This document shows positions 1 through 7,848 of a stretch of DNA of 34,713 nt, one piece after another; positions within the stretch are counted from its first letter, which is position 1, and each line of letters begins with the position of its first letter. The position numbers and the translations under genes are program-made. The stretch comes from Paludibacteraceae bacterium (lineage in GTDB: Bacteria; Bacteroidota; Bacteroidia; Bacteroidales; Paludibacteraceae), in the NCBI GenBank assembly GCA_024401535.1, contig JAKSKX010000022.1:1-34713 (forward strand), given 5' to 3'. The notes beneath the pieces are model-generated. The model worked only from the letters and a program-made list of their open reading frames with translations, was not told the origin of the DNA and did not search any database.

Positions 1-40
1 ACTCGTTGGTTCTAATCAACATTGTTCAGATAGTGATAAG

Positions 41-70
41 GGAGGTTGGATTAGTCCAGCCTCCTTTTTT
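41..70 (+). terminator. Rho-independent terminator of the gene left of the window
   Basis: Ten-base arms (41-50 and 55-64, one G-U pair) around a TTAG loop are followed directly by a T run. It ends a transcript coming from outside the window; no coding region is visible in 1-206. Confidence 0.85.
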
Positions 71-148
71 TGTGTATGTTAAACTTGCTAGAAATCTATT
101 CGTGTTGAACCTCAACAACCTTGCTGCGGACGATACTATGATTTAATG

Positions 149-179
149 TTGATTGGATGAAAAATTATCATTATCTTTG
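149..179 (+). promoter_or_regulatory. Bacteroidota-type promoter for tgt
   Basis: TTG at 149-151, a 20-base spacer and TATCTTTG at 172-179 match the Bacteroidota -33/-7 consensus. Transcription should begin near 185, leaving a leader of about 20 bases before tgt. Confidence 0.8.
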
Positions 180-206
180 CACCGCATAATTATATTCCAA
201 TAAAAG

Positions 207-1352
207 ATGAAGTTTACTGTAGAGAAAATATCAGAGGAAAATACTTGGGCAAGAGCTGGAGTGGTAGAAACTGATCACGGAAAGATTCAGACTCCCATCT
301 TTATGCCTGTCGGAACTCTTGGTTCGGTCAAAGGTGTTCACCAGAGGGAACTTAGAGATGACATTAAGGCCCAGATAATCCTTGGCAACACATATCACCT
401 TTACCTTCGTCCGGGCCTGGATGTTTTGGAGAAGGCCGGTGGACTTCATCGTTTCAATGGATGGGAGAAGCCTATACTTACTGACAGCGGTGGGTTCCAG
501 GTATTCTCTTTGAGCGACAACAGAAAGCTAACAGAGGAGGGCTGTATATTCCGTTCCCATATTGACGGCTCCAAACACATCTTTACGCCAGAAAACAACG
601 TGGATACTCAGCGTTCTATCGGTGCTGATATTATTATGGCTCTTGATGAGTGTACTCCCGGCACAGCAGACAAAACCTATGCGCTGAAGTCTCTAGAGAG
701 AACAGAGCGCTGGCTTGACCGCGGACTAAAGAGGTTCGACGAGACCAAGGATGTGACAAAAGAGAGATACGGATATAATCAGACTTTCTTCCCTATTGTT
801 CAGGGTTGTACTTATCCTGACTTGCGCCGAAGAGCTGCAGAAAATGTGGCAAGCAAGGAGCGTGAGGGGTATGCTATCGGAGGACTTGCCGTTGGTGAAC
901 CGGAGGATGTTATGTACGACATGATTGAGGTTGTGAACGATGTTCTGCCCAAGGACAAGCCCAGATATTTGATGGGTGTCGGTACTCCCTGGAATATCCT
1001 CGAGGCCATTGACAGAGGGGTAGATATGTTTGACTGCGTTATGCCTACCAGGAACGGAAGAAACGGACTCATATTTACTGCAGAGGGTACGATGAATATG
1101 CGAAACAGTAAGTGGAAGGAGGATTTTAGGCCTCTTGACGAGACTTCCGACTGTTATGTTGACCAAGTCTATACCCGTGCGTACGTTCGTCATTTGTTCA
1201 CTGCTGACGAACTTTTGGCTATGCAGATAGCAAGTATTCACAATCTTCATTTCTACCTATGGCTTGTCGGTGAGGCTCGAAGAAGAATCATCGAAGGTAC
1301 ATTCAAGAGTTGGAAGGAAGATATGTGCCAAAGAATGAGAAGAAGACTATAA
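207..1352 (+). CDS. tgt: Queuine tRNA-ribosyltransferase (tRNA-guanine transglycosylase)
   Basis: Exchanges the guanine at position 34 of GUN-anticodon tRNAs for the queuosine precursor preQ1 in the cytoplasm. The 381-residue length and the motifs fit the bacterial TGT family: TDSGGFQVFSL with Asp93, and MFDCVMPTRNGRNG with the nucleophile Asp276. The C-terminal zinc site is unusual: the canonical CxCxxC stretch reads SDCYVDQVY here, so only one of the usual cysteines remains, although the HNLHFY histidine is kept. I recall similar loss in other Bacteroidota TGTs but cannot check it here. It has its own promoter and is followed after six bases by the permease gene, so the two are probably cotranscribed. 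queD and queE, which make the substrate precursor, lie 3 kb downstream. Confidence 0.97.
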   Translation: MKFTVEKISEENTWARAGVVETDHGKIQTPIFMPVGTLGSVKGVHQRELRDDIKAQIILGNTYHLYLRPGLDVLEKAGGLHRFNGWEKPILTDSGGFQVFSLSDNRKLTEEGCIFRSHIDGSKHIFTPENNVDTQRSIGADIIMALDECTPGTADKTYALKSLERTERWLDRGLKRFDETKDVTKERYGYNQTFFPIVQGCTYPDLRRRAAENVASKEREGYAIGGLAVGEPEDVMYDMIEVVNDVLPKDKPRYLMGVGTPWNILEAIDRGVDMFDCVMPTRNGRNGLIFTAEGTMNMRNSKWKEDFRPLDETSDCYVDQVYTRAYVRHLFTADELLAMQIASIHNLHFYLWLVGEARRRIIEGTFKSWKEDMCQRMRRRL

Positions 1353-1358
1353 TAGAAT

Positions 1359-2450
1359 ATGAACTTGGATTGGTTGAAACTAAAGATATTGGACATTTAC
1401 TTGATCAAGAAGGTGCTTGGTGCGTACTTCTTGTCTATTGTGCTGGTTATCAGCATAGCGGTAGTGTTCGATTTCAGCGAAAAGATTGATACATTTGCGA
1501 CAGCGTCTTTCAAGCGCATTGTAATGGACTATTATCTTAATTTTATCCCTTACTTTGCAAATCTGTTTTCTCCGCTATTCACTTTTATTGCGGTAATTTT
1601 CATCACATCAAAACTGGCAGACGATAGCGAGATTATCGCTATGTTTTCTGGGGGAATAAGTTTCCACAGGGTAGTGAAGCCGTACATGTATTCAGCGGCG
1701 GTGATTGCCATGCTCTCGTTCTTTCTGTCAAATTTTGTAATTCCCCCGGCTAATAAGGTAAGGCTGGAGTTCCTATCTGAATACAAGAACAGCTATAGAC
1801 GTTCGTCAAGTGTGAACAATGTTCAGCTTGAGATTGCCAAGGGCGAGGTGCTGTTCGTGGGCAACTATGACAGCAACTCAAGAAGAGCCTACAGGATGAG
1901 CCTTGAAAAGTTCGACGGAAAGACCTTGGTGTCCAGAACTACCGCACAGTTCGCCGACTATGACTCTCTTGGCGTCTGGCACTTGAGAAAGTATGTTCGC
2001 AGGGATTTCGTTGGAATGGAGGAGACTCTGTACCAGGGTGAGTGTATGGACACGACTATCAACTGTGATCCTTCGGACTTCTTTGTCTTTGACCACCAGC
2101 AGGAGCAGATGTCCAACAAACAGCTGAGACGTTTCATTGAACGGCAGAAGTCCCGAGGTGTCGGCAATGTCCAGGATTTCGAGATAGAGCTTGCCAAAAG
2201 ATACTCCTCGCCATTTGCCGCCTTTGTGCTTACCCTCATAGGCTTCGCTGTTTCCAGCAGAAAGGTTAAGGGTGGTATGGGTATTAACCTCGGAATAGGC
2301 CTTTTATTGAGTTTCGCCTACATTATGTTTGACACGGTGAGCGCTTCTTTTGCGGTCAGCGGAATGATGAGCCCGTGGCTAGCGGTGTGGATTCCAAACT
2401 TAGTTTTTGCCGTAATTGCTGCTTATATGTACAAAAGAGCTCCAAAATAG
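1359..2450 (+). CDS. LptF/LptG (YjgP/YjgQ) family LPS-export permease
   Basis: Inner-membrane permease of the LptB2FG machine that extracts lipopolysaccharide from the inner membrane. The protein has 363 residues with the family plan: paired N-terminal membrane segments (about 15-40 and 55-80), a third near 105-125, a periplasmic beta-jellyroll-like middle (about 130-265) and three C-terminal segments (about 285-360). Sequence alone does not tell me whether it is LptF or LptG; Bacteroidota often encode both as separate members of this family. It starts six bases after tgt and has no promoter of its own. lptD at 12.4-15.2 kb acts at the outer-membrane end of the same export path. Confidence 0.9.
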   Translation: MNLDWLKLKILDIYLIKKVLGAYFLSIVLVISIAVVFDFSEKIDTFATASFKRIVMDYYLNFIPYFANLFSPLFTFIAVIFITSKLADDSEIIAMFSGGISFHRVVKPYMYSAAVIAMLSFFLSNFVIPPANKVRLEFLSEYKNSYRRSSSVNNVQLEIAKGEVLFVGNYDSNSRRAYRMSLEKFDGKTLVSRTTAQFADYDSLGVWHLRKYVRRDFVGMEETLYQGECMDTTINCDPSDFFVFDHQQEQMSNKQLRRFIERQKSRGVGNVQDFEIELAKRYSSPFAAFVLTLIGFAVSSRKVKGGMGINLGIGLLLSFAYIMFDTVSASFAVSGMMSPWLAVWIPNLVFAVIAAYMYKRAPK

Positions 2451-2470
2451 TCTATATTTGGCTAATTTGT

Positions 2471-2501
2471 TTGGATGAATCAATATTTATGCCTATATTT
2501 G
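2471..2501 (+). promoter_or_regulatory. Bacteroidota-type promoter for the DksA-like gene
   Basis: TTG at 2471-2473, 20-base spacer, TATATTTG at 2494-2501. Because transcription should start around 2507, an in-frame ATG at 2475 lies upstream of the transcript start and is excluded. Confidence 0.8.
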
Positions 2502-2516
2502 CGCCGTTCTATAACT

Positions 2517-2909
2517 ATGAAAACACAAACGAGAATGGCAGAGGATATTAAGGAAAAAACACGCTACAGCGACGAGGAACTTGCTGAATTCAAGCAGATA
2601 ATTCTTGAGCGATTGGAAAAGTCAAAAAAGTTGTACGAGGACTTGACTCAGTCAATTCGCTCGGACGAGGAAAAGGGTGGTGATGAAGCTGGAATTTATG
2701 ACAACGGAGCAGGTGTGCTTGCTCTCGAAACAATGAGTATTCAGGCTCAGAAGGAGATCAAGTACATTCAGGCGCTCGAAGCTGCTTTGGTGAGAATTGA
2801 GAACAAGACTTACGGAATTAGCGTAAAGAGTGGTAAGTTGATTCCAAAGGAGCGACTTCGTCTTATGCCTCATACTACGCAGACAGTTGAGGATAAGGTT
2901 TCCAAGTAG
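2517..2909 (+). CDS. TraR/DksA-like protein without zinc-finger cysteines
   Basis: A 130-residue protein with an N-terminal helical hairpin (SDEELAEFKQIILERLEKSKK) and a C-terminal stretch NKTYGISVKSGKLIPKERL that matches the DksA/TraR family where its zinc finger normally lies. All four zinc cysteines are missing; the family signature YGxC is YGIS here. DksA proteins bind the RNA polymerase secondary channel and modulate initiation; this cysteine-free form may still do so, but that is inference. The start at 2517 follows the promoter; ATG 2535 (MAEDIKEK) is equally plausible and fits the usual family N-terminus better. A terminator follows the gene. Confidence 0.85.
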   Translation: MKTQTRMAEDIKEKTRYSDEELAEFKQIILERLEKSKKLYEDLTQSIRSDEEKGGDEAGIYDNGAGVLALETMSIQAQKEIKYIQALEAALVRIENKTYGISVKSGKLIPKERLRLMPHTTQTVEDKVSK

Positions 2910-2924
2910 TGATAAACAAACAAT

Positions 2925-2952
2925 AAAACGCCTTGAACGAGGCGTTTTTTTT
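2925..2952 (+). terminator. Rho-independent terminator after the DksA-like gene
   Basis: AAAACGCC (2925-2932) pairs with GGCGTTTT (2941-2948) across an eight-base loop, followed by more T. It lies just before lspA, which must then have a weak promoter of its own or depend on read-through. Confidence 0.88.
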
Positions 2953-2965
2953 AACTGATATTTTA

Positions 2966-3652
2966 ATGCAGACAGTAATCGACAAGTCGGAGATTAAGAG
3001 GATGTGGAGTTTGGTGTTGCCAATTTTCTTCGGAATCATAATCTTTGACCAATGGACAAAAATATATGTCAAGACCCATTTCAGGCTAGGACAGAGCCAT
3101 CATATAACTGACTGGTGGCAGATTGTTTTCCACGAGAACAACGGTATGGCGTTCTCCATTGAAATGGGAGACAAGATTTTCCTTACCCTGTTCAGGGTGA
3201 TTGCTGTCGGTATGCTTTCGTACTTCATATATGCAAGTATCAGGAAAGGGTATGGCAAGGGCTTCATCATTGGGTTCACAATGGTTGTTGCCGGTGCGGT
3301 TGGAAACATTATAGACTGTCTGTTCTATGGCGTGCTGTTTGGCCCTTCTGTCGGTCAGGTGGCGGAGTTTCTGCCGGAGTCGGGTGGCTACGGGTCTTTT
3401 ATGTACGGAAAGGTTGTTGACATGCTGTACTTTCCGTTGATTCAGTCCTACTATCCCGATTGGATGCCTTTCGTTGGCGGAGGCAAGTTTTCCTTTTTCT
3501 CTCCTGTGTTCAACGTGGCAGATTCGTTTGTTTGCATAGGGGTGTTCTATTTGGTCATCTTTCAGCACAAAGCTCTCAAAGAGGCATTCGGTGACGATGA
3601 CAGCAAGACGAAAGGTAGTACTGAACAAAAAGAGACAAGGGAGGAACAATAG
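2966..3652 (+). CDS. lspA: Lipoprotein signal peptidase (signal peptidase II)
   Basis: Integral membrane aspartyl protease that removes the signal peptide from diacylglyceryl-modified prolipoproteins. The catalytic aspartates are visible in GNIIDCLFYG (Asp117) and FNVADSF (Asp186). Four membrane segments lie roughly at 14-30, 72-92, 98-118 and 180-200, and an insertion of about 50 residues between the two Asp motifs makes the 228-residue protein longer than the E. coli enzyme (about 165), as is usual in Bacteroidota. An in-frame ATG at 2933 lies inside the upstream terminator, so 2966 is preferred; ATG 3002 is a further option. It abuts the DUF4296 lipoprotein gene with no gap. Confidence 0.95.
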   Translation: MQTVIDKSEIKRMWSLVLPIFFGIIIFDQWTKIYVKTHFRLGQSHHITDWWQIVFHENNGMAFSIEMGDKIFLTLFRVIAVGMLSYFIYASIRKGYGKGFIIGFTMVVAGAVGNIIDCLFYGVLFGPSVGQVAEFLPESGGYGSFMYGKVVDMLYFPLIQSYYPDWMPFVGGGKFSFFSPVFNVADSFVCIGVFYLVIFQHKALKEAFGDDDSKTKGSTEQKETREEQ

Positions 3653-3985
3653 ATGAAAAGATTTTTAATGTTCGCTTTGTTGGGAGCAGTTCTGTTGACT
3701 GGCTGTAGCGAAGAGGCTCCGATTTCATCGCAGAAGATGGAGGATTTTCTGGTTGACTATTACACTTTGGAGGGAGCACTCCGCTATGCGCAGAGAAGCA
3801 ACAAGAGTCTTGACAGGAATGCAGTCTATGCTGACTTCATAAAAGATCACGGCTATACAGTCGAACAGGTTGATTCGGCTTTCGCTTATTGGGGAGCCAG
3901 GCCAAGAGAATACAAGAAGATTTACGACAAGGTGGTTGAACGGTTGGAAAAGAAGCGCGACGAGGTGGCTAGCCAGTTGGAGTAA
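3653..3985 (+). CDS. DUF4296-like lipoprotein
   Basis: A 110-residue putative lipoprotein. Residues 1-18 form a type II signal peptide ending in the lipobox LLTGC with Cys18. The mature part has helices consistent with DUF4296 (MEDFLVDYYTLEGAL, then HGYTVEQVDSAFAYW and a charged C-terminal helix). Function is unknown. The ATG follows the lspA stop codon directly, and lspA-DUF4296 adjacency is common in Bacteroidales; the pair is cotranscribed and ends at the strong hairpin downstream. The link to lspA may be regulatory or merely historical. Confidence 0.82.
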   Translation: MKRFLMFALLGAVLLTGCSEEAPISSQKMEDFLVDYYTLEGALRYAQRSNKSLDRNAVYADFIKDHGYTVEQVDSAFAYWGARPREYKKIYDKVVERLEKKRDEVASQLE

Positions 3986-3998
3986 ATTTAAGATACAG

Positions 3999-4037
3999 AC
4001 ACAAGTTGAAGATTGTAGTTCAGCTTGTGTTTTTTTT
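3999..4037 (+). terminator. Rho-independent terminator after lspA-DUF4296
   Basis: Twelve-base arms (3999-4010 and 4019-4030, one G-U pair), an eight-base loop and a run of eight T. Confidence 0.9.
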
Positions 4038-4105
4038 ATGTCTTGTGGTTGTTGTCCCCTATATTTTATTTATTCTCCGGCCTCGTTGCTTTTTGTCTGC
4101 AAAAT

Positions 4106-4136
4106 TTGGATAGGTGGCACATTTTCACTATCTTTG
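4106..4136 (+). promoter_or_regulatory. Bacteroidota-type promoter for queD-queE
   Basis: TTG at 4106-4108, 20-base spacer, TATCTTTG at 4129-4136. The leader to queD is only about 25 bases, too short for a preQ1 riboswitch aptamer. Confidence 0.82.
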
Positions 4137-4166
4137 CAAAAATATAGAAATAAAAAAGAGATAAGT

Positions 4167-4499
4167 ATGTACACGATTACAAAAAGAATAGAAATTTCAG
4201 CAGCTCACCAGATAAAGACCAATTATCCTAGCCAGTGCAATGCCTTGCACGGACATAATTGGATTATTACTATCTCTTGCCGAAGCAAGGAACTGAACGA
4301 GAATGGTATGGTCGAGGATTTCACTGCAATAAAGAGCATGGTGCATAGGACTTTGGACCACCAGAACTTGAACGAGGTGCTGCCTTTCAATCCTACTGCA
4401 GAGAATATCGCGCGATGGATTTGCGACAAGATTCCTACAGCTTTCCGTGTAGAGGTCATAGAGAGCGAGAACAACGCTGCTGTCTATGAGAAAGATTAA
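4167..4499 (+). CDS. queD: 6-carboxytetrahydropterin synthase
   Basis: Converts dihydroneopterin triphosphate to 6-carboxytetrahydropterin, the second step toward preQ1 and queuosine. The zinc-binding histidines are His14 (ISAAHQ) and the HGH pair His28/His30, with the active-site Cys24 in SQCNALHGH; LDHQNLN and ENIARW are further family motifs. At 110 residues it is slightly shorter than the usual 115-120. The start follows the promoter by about 30 bases. The 3' end overlaps queE by 14 bases, which suggests translational coupling. Confidence 0.95.
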   Translation: MYTITKRIEISAAHQIKTNYPSQCNALHGHNWIITISCRSKELNENGMVEDFTAIKSMVHRTLDHQNLNEVLPFNPTAENIARWICDKIPTAFRVEVIESENNAAVYEKD

Positions 4500-5040
4500 C
4501 GAAATCTTCTATTCTCTTCAGGGCGAGGGGTATCATACAGGAACTGCATCGGTGTTCGTCAGATTTTCCGGATGCAACCTGAAATGTTCGTTCTGCGACA
4601 CACAGCACGAGGATGGTGTGATGATGAGCGATGACGACATTCTTGCCAGTATTAGTGAAAGGTCCGGAGGTCGCAAGGTTCATGTGGTGTTGACCGGAGG
4701 CGAACCTTCTCTCTGGATAGACGAGGAATTCGTTTCAAAGCTAAAGTCGGAAGGGTATTATGTCCAGATAGAGACTAACGGCACTCACGAGTTGCCAAAG
4801 TCGATTGATTGGGTTACGTGCAGTCCCAAATACTCCCCAGTGGTGCTGAAGAAAGTTGATGAGGTTAAGATTGTTTTTGAGAATGAGGCCTCTCCAAACA
4901 AGGCAGACGGATTATCAGCCGACAACTATTTCCTTCAACCTATGTCCGGTACAAACACGAACGAAGTGATTGACTACATCAAACGCAACCCTAAGTGGAG
5001 ACTTAGCCTTCAGACGCACAAACTTGTCGGCATAGAATAA
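4486..5040 (+). CDS. queE: 7-carboxy-7-deazaguanine synthase (radical SAM)
   Basis: Radical-SAM enzyme that contracts 6-carboxytetrahydropterin to 7-carboxy-7-deazaguanine, the step after QueD. The [4Fe-4S]-binding CxxxCxxC motif is SGCNLKCSFC with Cys30, Cys34 and Cys37; FYSLQGEG near the N-terminus and LTGGEPSL follow the family pattern. The 184-residue length is normal for the short QueE type. It overlaps queD, and with tgt gives three queuosine genes; queC and queF are not in this window. Confidence 0.95.
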   Translation: MRKINEIFYSLQGEGYHTGTASVFVRFSGCNLKCSFCDTQHEDGVMMSDDDILASISERSGGRKVHVVLTGGEPSLWIDEEFVSKLKSEGYYVQIETNGTHELPKSIDWVTCSPKYSPVVLKKVDEVKIVFENEASPNKADGLSADNYFLQPMSGTNTNEVIDYIKRNPKWRLSLQTHKLVGIE

Positions 5041-5066
5041 GTTTTGGCTTCTTTAATTTGAAAGAT

Positions 5067-5537
5067 ATGAACAGGTATTTCCTATTGAGCATGTTCTTTG
5101 GAGTGTTGTTCTTTATGACTACACTTGCTGGATGTTCTACACCTGCAGACTATTACGAGAGGGTCCAGTCCATTGTAAACGAGGCGACTCCTTCCATGAA
5201 GGTTGTCGATGGCTGTATTGAAAAGGGCGGAGATCCATCTGGCATTGATGCAACAAGCCAAATCCAAAAGACTAAAGAGAAATTGGAGAAGTTAGGGGCT
5301 TACAATAATGATTCGACTATACTTGTTTCCGCGGTTGCGCTAATGGACTTCTATATGTCTTCGTGGGCTTCCTATTCGGAGCTAATGTCTATTCCAGATT
5401 TGTCTGGCTCTGACAAGGATGTATTTGCAACCATGTTCAGGAAGGAAGGTCATAAGGCAATGCTGAGAGTGATGAAGTCGCACGACGAGTTCGCAAAAAA
5501 GTATGAGCTGATGCATGGAATGATGGTTGCTGAATAA
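5067..5537 (+). CDS. Putative lipoprotein of unknown function
   Basis: A 156-residue protein with a type II signal peptide: a hydrophobic stretch of about 20 residues ending in TTLAGC (Cys23 from this start). The mature part is mostly helical, with no motif I recognise. ATG 5067 is preferred over an upstream in-frame TTG at 5058. It follows queE by 26 bases and may be cotranscribed, but nothing links it to queuosine. Confidence 0.75.
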   Translation: MNRYFLLSMFFGVLFFMTTLAGCSTPADYYERVQSIVNEATPSMKVVDGCIEKGGDPSGIDATSQIQKTKEKLEKLGAYNNDSTILVSAVALMDFYMSSWASYSELMSIPDLSGSDKDVFATMFRKEGHKAMLRVMKSHDEFAKKYELMHGMMVAE

Positions 5538-5606
5538 GGCTTGCCTGTCATTGCCGGTTTTTACAATTCCGATAAATTATATACACAACTATAAACAATA
5601 GAAAAA

Positions 5607-6131
5607 ATGGCACTAATTGATACTATCAAGAGTCGTAGAAGTACTCGCAAATTTACAGAAGCACCTATCGAAGCAGAGAAGCTTGACCTTATCCTAAAGG
5701 CTGCGCTTATGGCTCCATCTTCGAAGCGCTGCACTCCTTGGCACTTTGTAGTTGTCGAGGATAAGAACGACCTTCAGGTCATCTCCGAGTCAAGAGAGAT
5801 GGGAAGCGCCTTCGTTAGCGGAGCTAAGGCTGCAATCATCGTTTGCGCTGAGGAGGAGAAGAGTAATGTGTGGGTAGAGGATGCCTCGATAGCAGCTACT
5901 TTCATTCAGCTTATGGCAGAGGAGCTTGGTCTAGGTTCTTGCTGGGTTCAGGTACGTAACCGTAACAAGAATGAGAACGAGACGACAGAGAATGTTATCA
6001 AGTCTCTTCTAAACATTCCTGAAGGCATAAGAGTAGAGTGTGTTGTCGCTCTTGGTTACAAGGGAGAAGAGAAGAAGCCTTTTGATGAGTCTAAGCTTCA
6101 GTTGGATAAAATTCACCGCGGTAAATTCTAA
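5607..6131 (+). CDS. Nitroreductase family flavoprotein
   Basis: A 174-residue FMN-dependent oxidoreductase of the nitroreductase fold. The N-terminal SRRSTRKFTEAPI is the classic FMN-phosphate-binding start, PSSKRCTPWHFVVVED is the next family block, and GLGSCWVQVRNR with the C-terminal ALGYKGEEKKP complete it. Such short members act on quinones, nitro compounds or unknown substrates; the physiological substrate cannot be inferred. No clear promoter consensus was found in the 70 bases before it. The small membrane-protein gene follows after six bases. Confidence 0.9.
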   Translation: MALIDTIKSRRSTRKFTEAPIEAEKLDLILKAALMAPSSKRCTPWHFVVVEDKNDLQVISESREMGSAFVSGAKAAIIVCAEEEKSNVWVEDASIAATFIQLMAEELGLGSCWVQVRNRNKNENETTENVIKSLLNIPEGIRVECVVALGYKGEEKKPFDESKLQLDKIHRGKF

Positions 6132-6137
6132 TTTGTC

Positions 6138-6491
6138 ATGATAGATTTTTCTCAGGGAAAAGGTAACAAGGAGTCTTGGGGCTATTTGTTTGTAATATTC
6201 GGTATTTTGTTCCTCATCAAAGAGAGCAATATACTTCAAGGCGAGCTTGGCCAGAAAATTCTTGACTGGCACAACTATCCAATTATTGCAGCTATCGTGT
6301 TCTTCTGCCAGAAAAATTATTACATGGGTGCCATCATGGCTGGCGTTGGTCTTCTTTTCCATTTGGGAGACATTGTTTCATTGACTCAGAAACTGCAGAA
6401 TGTATCCGCCCCGGTAGTTCTTATCGTTGTTGGCGCTGTAATAATCTTGTCACAGAGGAATAGCGGGGGAAAGGTAAATAGAAGTCGCTGA
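6138..6491 (+). CDS. Small membrane protein (LiaF/DUF5668-like transmembrane region)
   Basis: A 117-residue protein with four hydrophobic segments at about 14-27, 47-57, 62-78 and 92-106, and a basic tail. The arrangement resembles the transmembrane part of LiaF-type proteins, but the match is weak and I would not infer function. Its stop overlaps the next start by one base (TGATG), implying translational coupling with the DUF2520 gene. Confidence 0.7.
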   Translation: MIDFSQGKGNKESWGYLFVIFGILFLIKESNILQGELGQKILDWHNYPIIAAIVFFCQKNYYMGAIMAGVGLLFHLGDIVSLTQKLQNVSAPVVLIVVGAVIILSQRNSGGKVNRSR

Positions 6492-7285
6492 TGAATGTTA
6501 CTTTTTTGGGCAGTGGAAATCTGGCAACGCATGTTGCTCTCGCTCTAAAATCTGCGGGTGAGACTATTGTGCAGGTCTATTCGCCAAATTTTGAGCATGC
6601 CAGGGAGCTTGCCGACAAGGTTGGAGCTGAACCGGTCTCCGATTTGTCGTGTTTGAAGCAGACTGACGTTTATATATCTGCTGTAAAGGATAATGCCCAG
6701 GAAACAGTCTGGCAGAACCTCAGTTCTAATGGGTATATTCACGATTCCAGTTTGATGTTTCATACTTCCGGTTCCATCGGCTTGGATGAGGTTAGGAAGT
6801 ATTTCAAGCGTTCTGCTGTATTTTACCCTTTGCAGAGTTTCAGCAAGCATAGGGCAGTAGATTTGAGTGACGCTCCGTTCCTGATAGATGCAAGTTCCAA
6901 GGAGACAGAGGAAATTGCAGTCAGCCTAGCTCATAAAATATCCTCGAATGTCAGCATTATGGATTCAGAGAAGCGAAAAGTGGTTCATCTGGCGGCAGTA
7001 TTTGCAAGCAACTTTGCAAACAACATGTACAGCATAGCGGCAGACATTCTTGGACAGGATGACATCCCGTTCAGTATTCTTGCCCCGTTGATTCGCGAGA
7101 CTGCGGCTAAGATTGAGGGAATGCACCCCGTTGATGCGCAGACAGGTCCTGCTGTCAGGGGGGACATGAATATCATGAAAGCCCACCTTGGCAGGCTTAG
7201 CTCGAACTATGCCGAAATATATTCTATGGTCAGCGGTAACATCGAGCGAATGAGAGACGATACTAACATAAAGAAACAAAGATAG
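6491..7285 (+). CDS. DUF2520 / Rossmann-like oxidoreductase domain protein
   Basis: A 264-residue protein starting with a Rossmann nucleotide-binding fold: FLGSGNLATHVALAL (about 4-18) carries the glycine-rich loop. The later part has the DUF2520 pattern (SVFYPLQSFS-type segment near 110, HLAAVFASNFANNMY near 170, GPAVRGD near 220). It resembles ketopantoate reductase/pyrroline-carboxylate reductase-like dehydrogenases; the substrate is unknown. In Bacteroidales this gene often precedes a KdsC-like HAD phosphatase, as here (12-base gap). Confidence 0.88.
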   Translation: MNVTFLGSGNLATHVALALKSAGETIVQVYSPNFEHARELADKVGAEPVSDLSCLKQTDVYISAVKDNAQETVWQNLSSNGYIHDSSLMFHTSGSIGLDEVRKYFKRSAVFYPLQSFSKHRAVDLSDAPFLIDASSKETEEIAVSLAHKISSNVSIMDSEKRKVVHLAAVFASNFANNMYSIAADILGQDDIPFSILAPLIRETAAKIEGMHPVDAQTGPAVRGDMNIMKAHLGRLSSNYAEIYSMVSGNIERMRDDTNIKKQR

Positions 7286-7297
7286 ATTACGAAATAA

Positions 7298-7822
7298 ATG
7301 AGGTGTTTCAAGACAGATTTAGCAGATGTGAAAGCTTTGGCTTTCGATGTTGACGGTGTGCTTTCCGCAAACACTGTGCCTTTGCATCCTAATGGAGAGC
7401 CTATGAGAATGGTGAACATCAAGGATGGATATGCAATGCAGTATGCAGTCAAAAAAGGTCTGAAGCTTGCAATTATCACAGGCGGCAAGACTGAGGCTGT
7501 GCGCAAGCGTTTCTTGGGACTTGGAATTGAGGATGTTTATATGGCTTCGGCTGTAAAGATTAAAGACTACAAGGATTTTCTGGAGAGGAATAATTTGAAG
7601 CCGGAGGAGGTGCTTTATGTTGGTGACGATATACCTGACTTTGAGGTGCTTCAGGCCTGCGGATTCCCTTGCTGTCCTGCTGACGCTGCTCCGGAAATAA
7701 AGGAAATCTGCTGCTATATCTCTCCAAAAAACGGAGGCGAGGGAGTGGGCCGAGACGTCATAGAACAAGTTATGAAGGCTCAAGGAAAGTGGATGGATGA
7801 CAAGAAAGCTTTCGGTTGGTAG
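7298..7822 (+). CDS. KdsC-like HAD phosphatase (3-deoxy-D-manno-octulosonate 8-phosphate phosphatase family)
   Basis: A 174-residue HAD hydrolase without a large cap domain. Motif I is FDVDGVL (nucleophile Asp in DVD), motif II is [10 protein letters not shown], motif III includes the Lys of VKIKDYKDF, and motif IV is [11 protein letters not shown]. This matches KdsC, which dephosphorylates Kdo-8-phosphate for lipid A core synthesis. Kdo8P specificity is probable but not proven. A YrbG-like antiporter gene follows; the same two families are neighbours in the E. coli yrbG-kdsD-kdsC-lpt cluster. Confidence 0.88.
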   Translation: MRCFKTDLADVKALAFDVDGVLSANTVPLHPNGEPMRMVNIKDGYAMQYAVKKGLKLAIITGGKTEAVRKRFLGLGIEDVYMASAVKIKDYKDFLERNNLKPEEVLYVGDDIPDFEVLQACGFPCCPADAAPEIKEICCYISPKNGGEGVGRDVIEQVMKAQGKWMDDKKAFGW

Positions 7823-7848
7823 AAATTTGATTTAGACAAATATTTATA

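Noticed and set aside
2933-2965. Upstream in-frame start for lspA
   Set aside because: It lies inside the loop and right arm of the terminator at 2925-2952 and adds residues not seen in the family.
4037-4166. Possible preQ1 riboswitch before queD
   Set aside because: The promoter at 4106-4136 leaves a leader of only about 25 bases, and no aptamer-like pseudoknot is visible.
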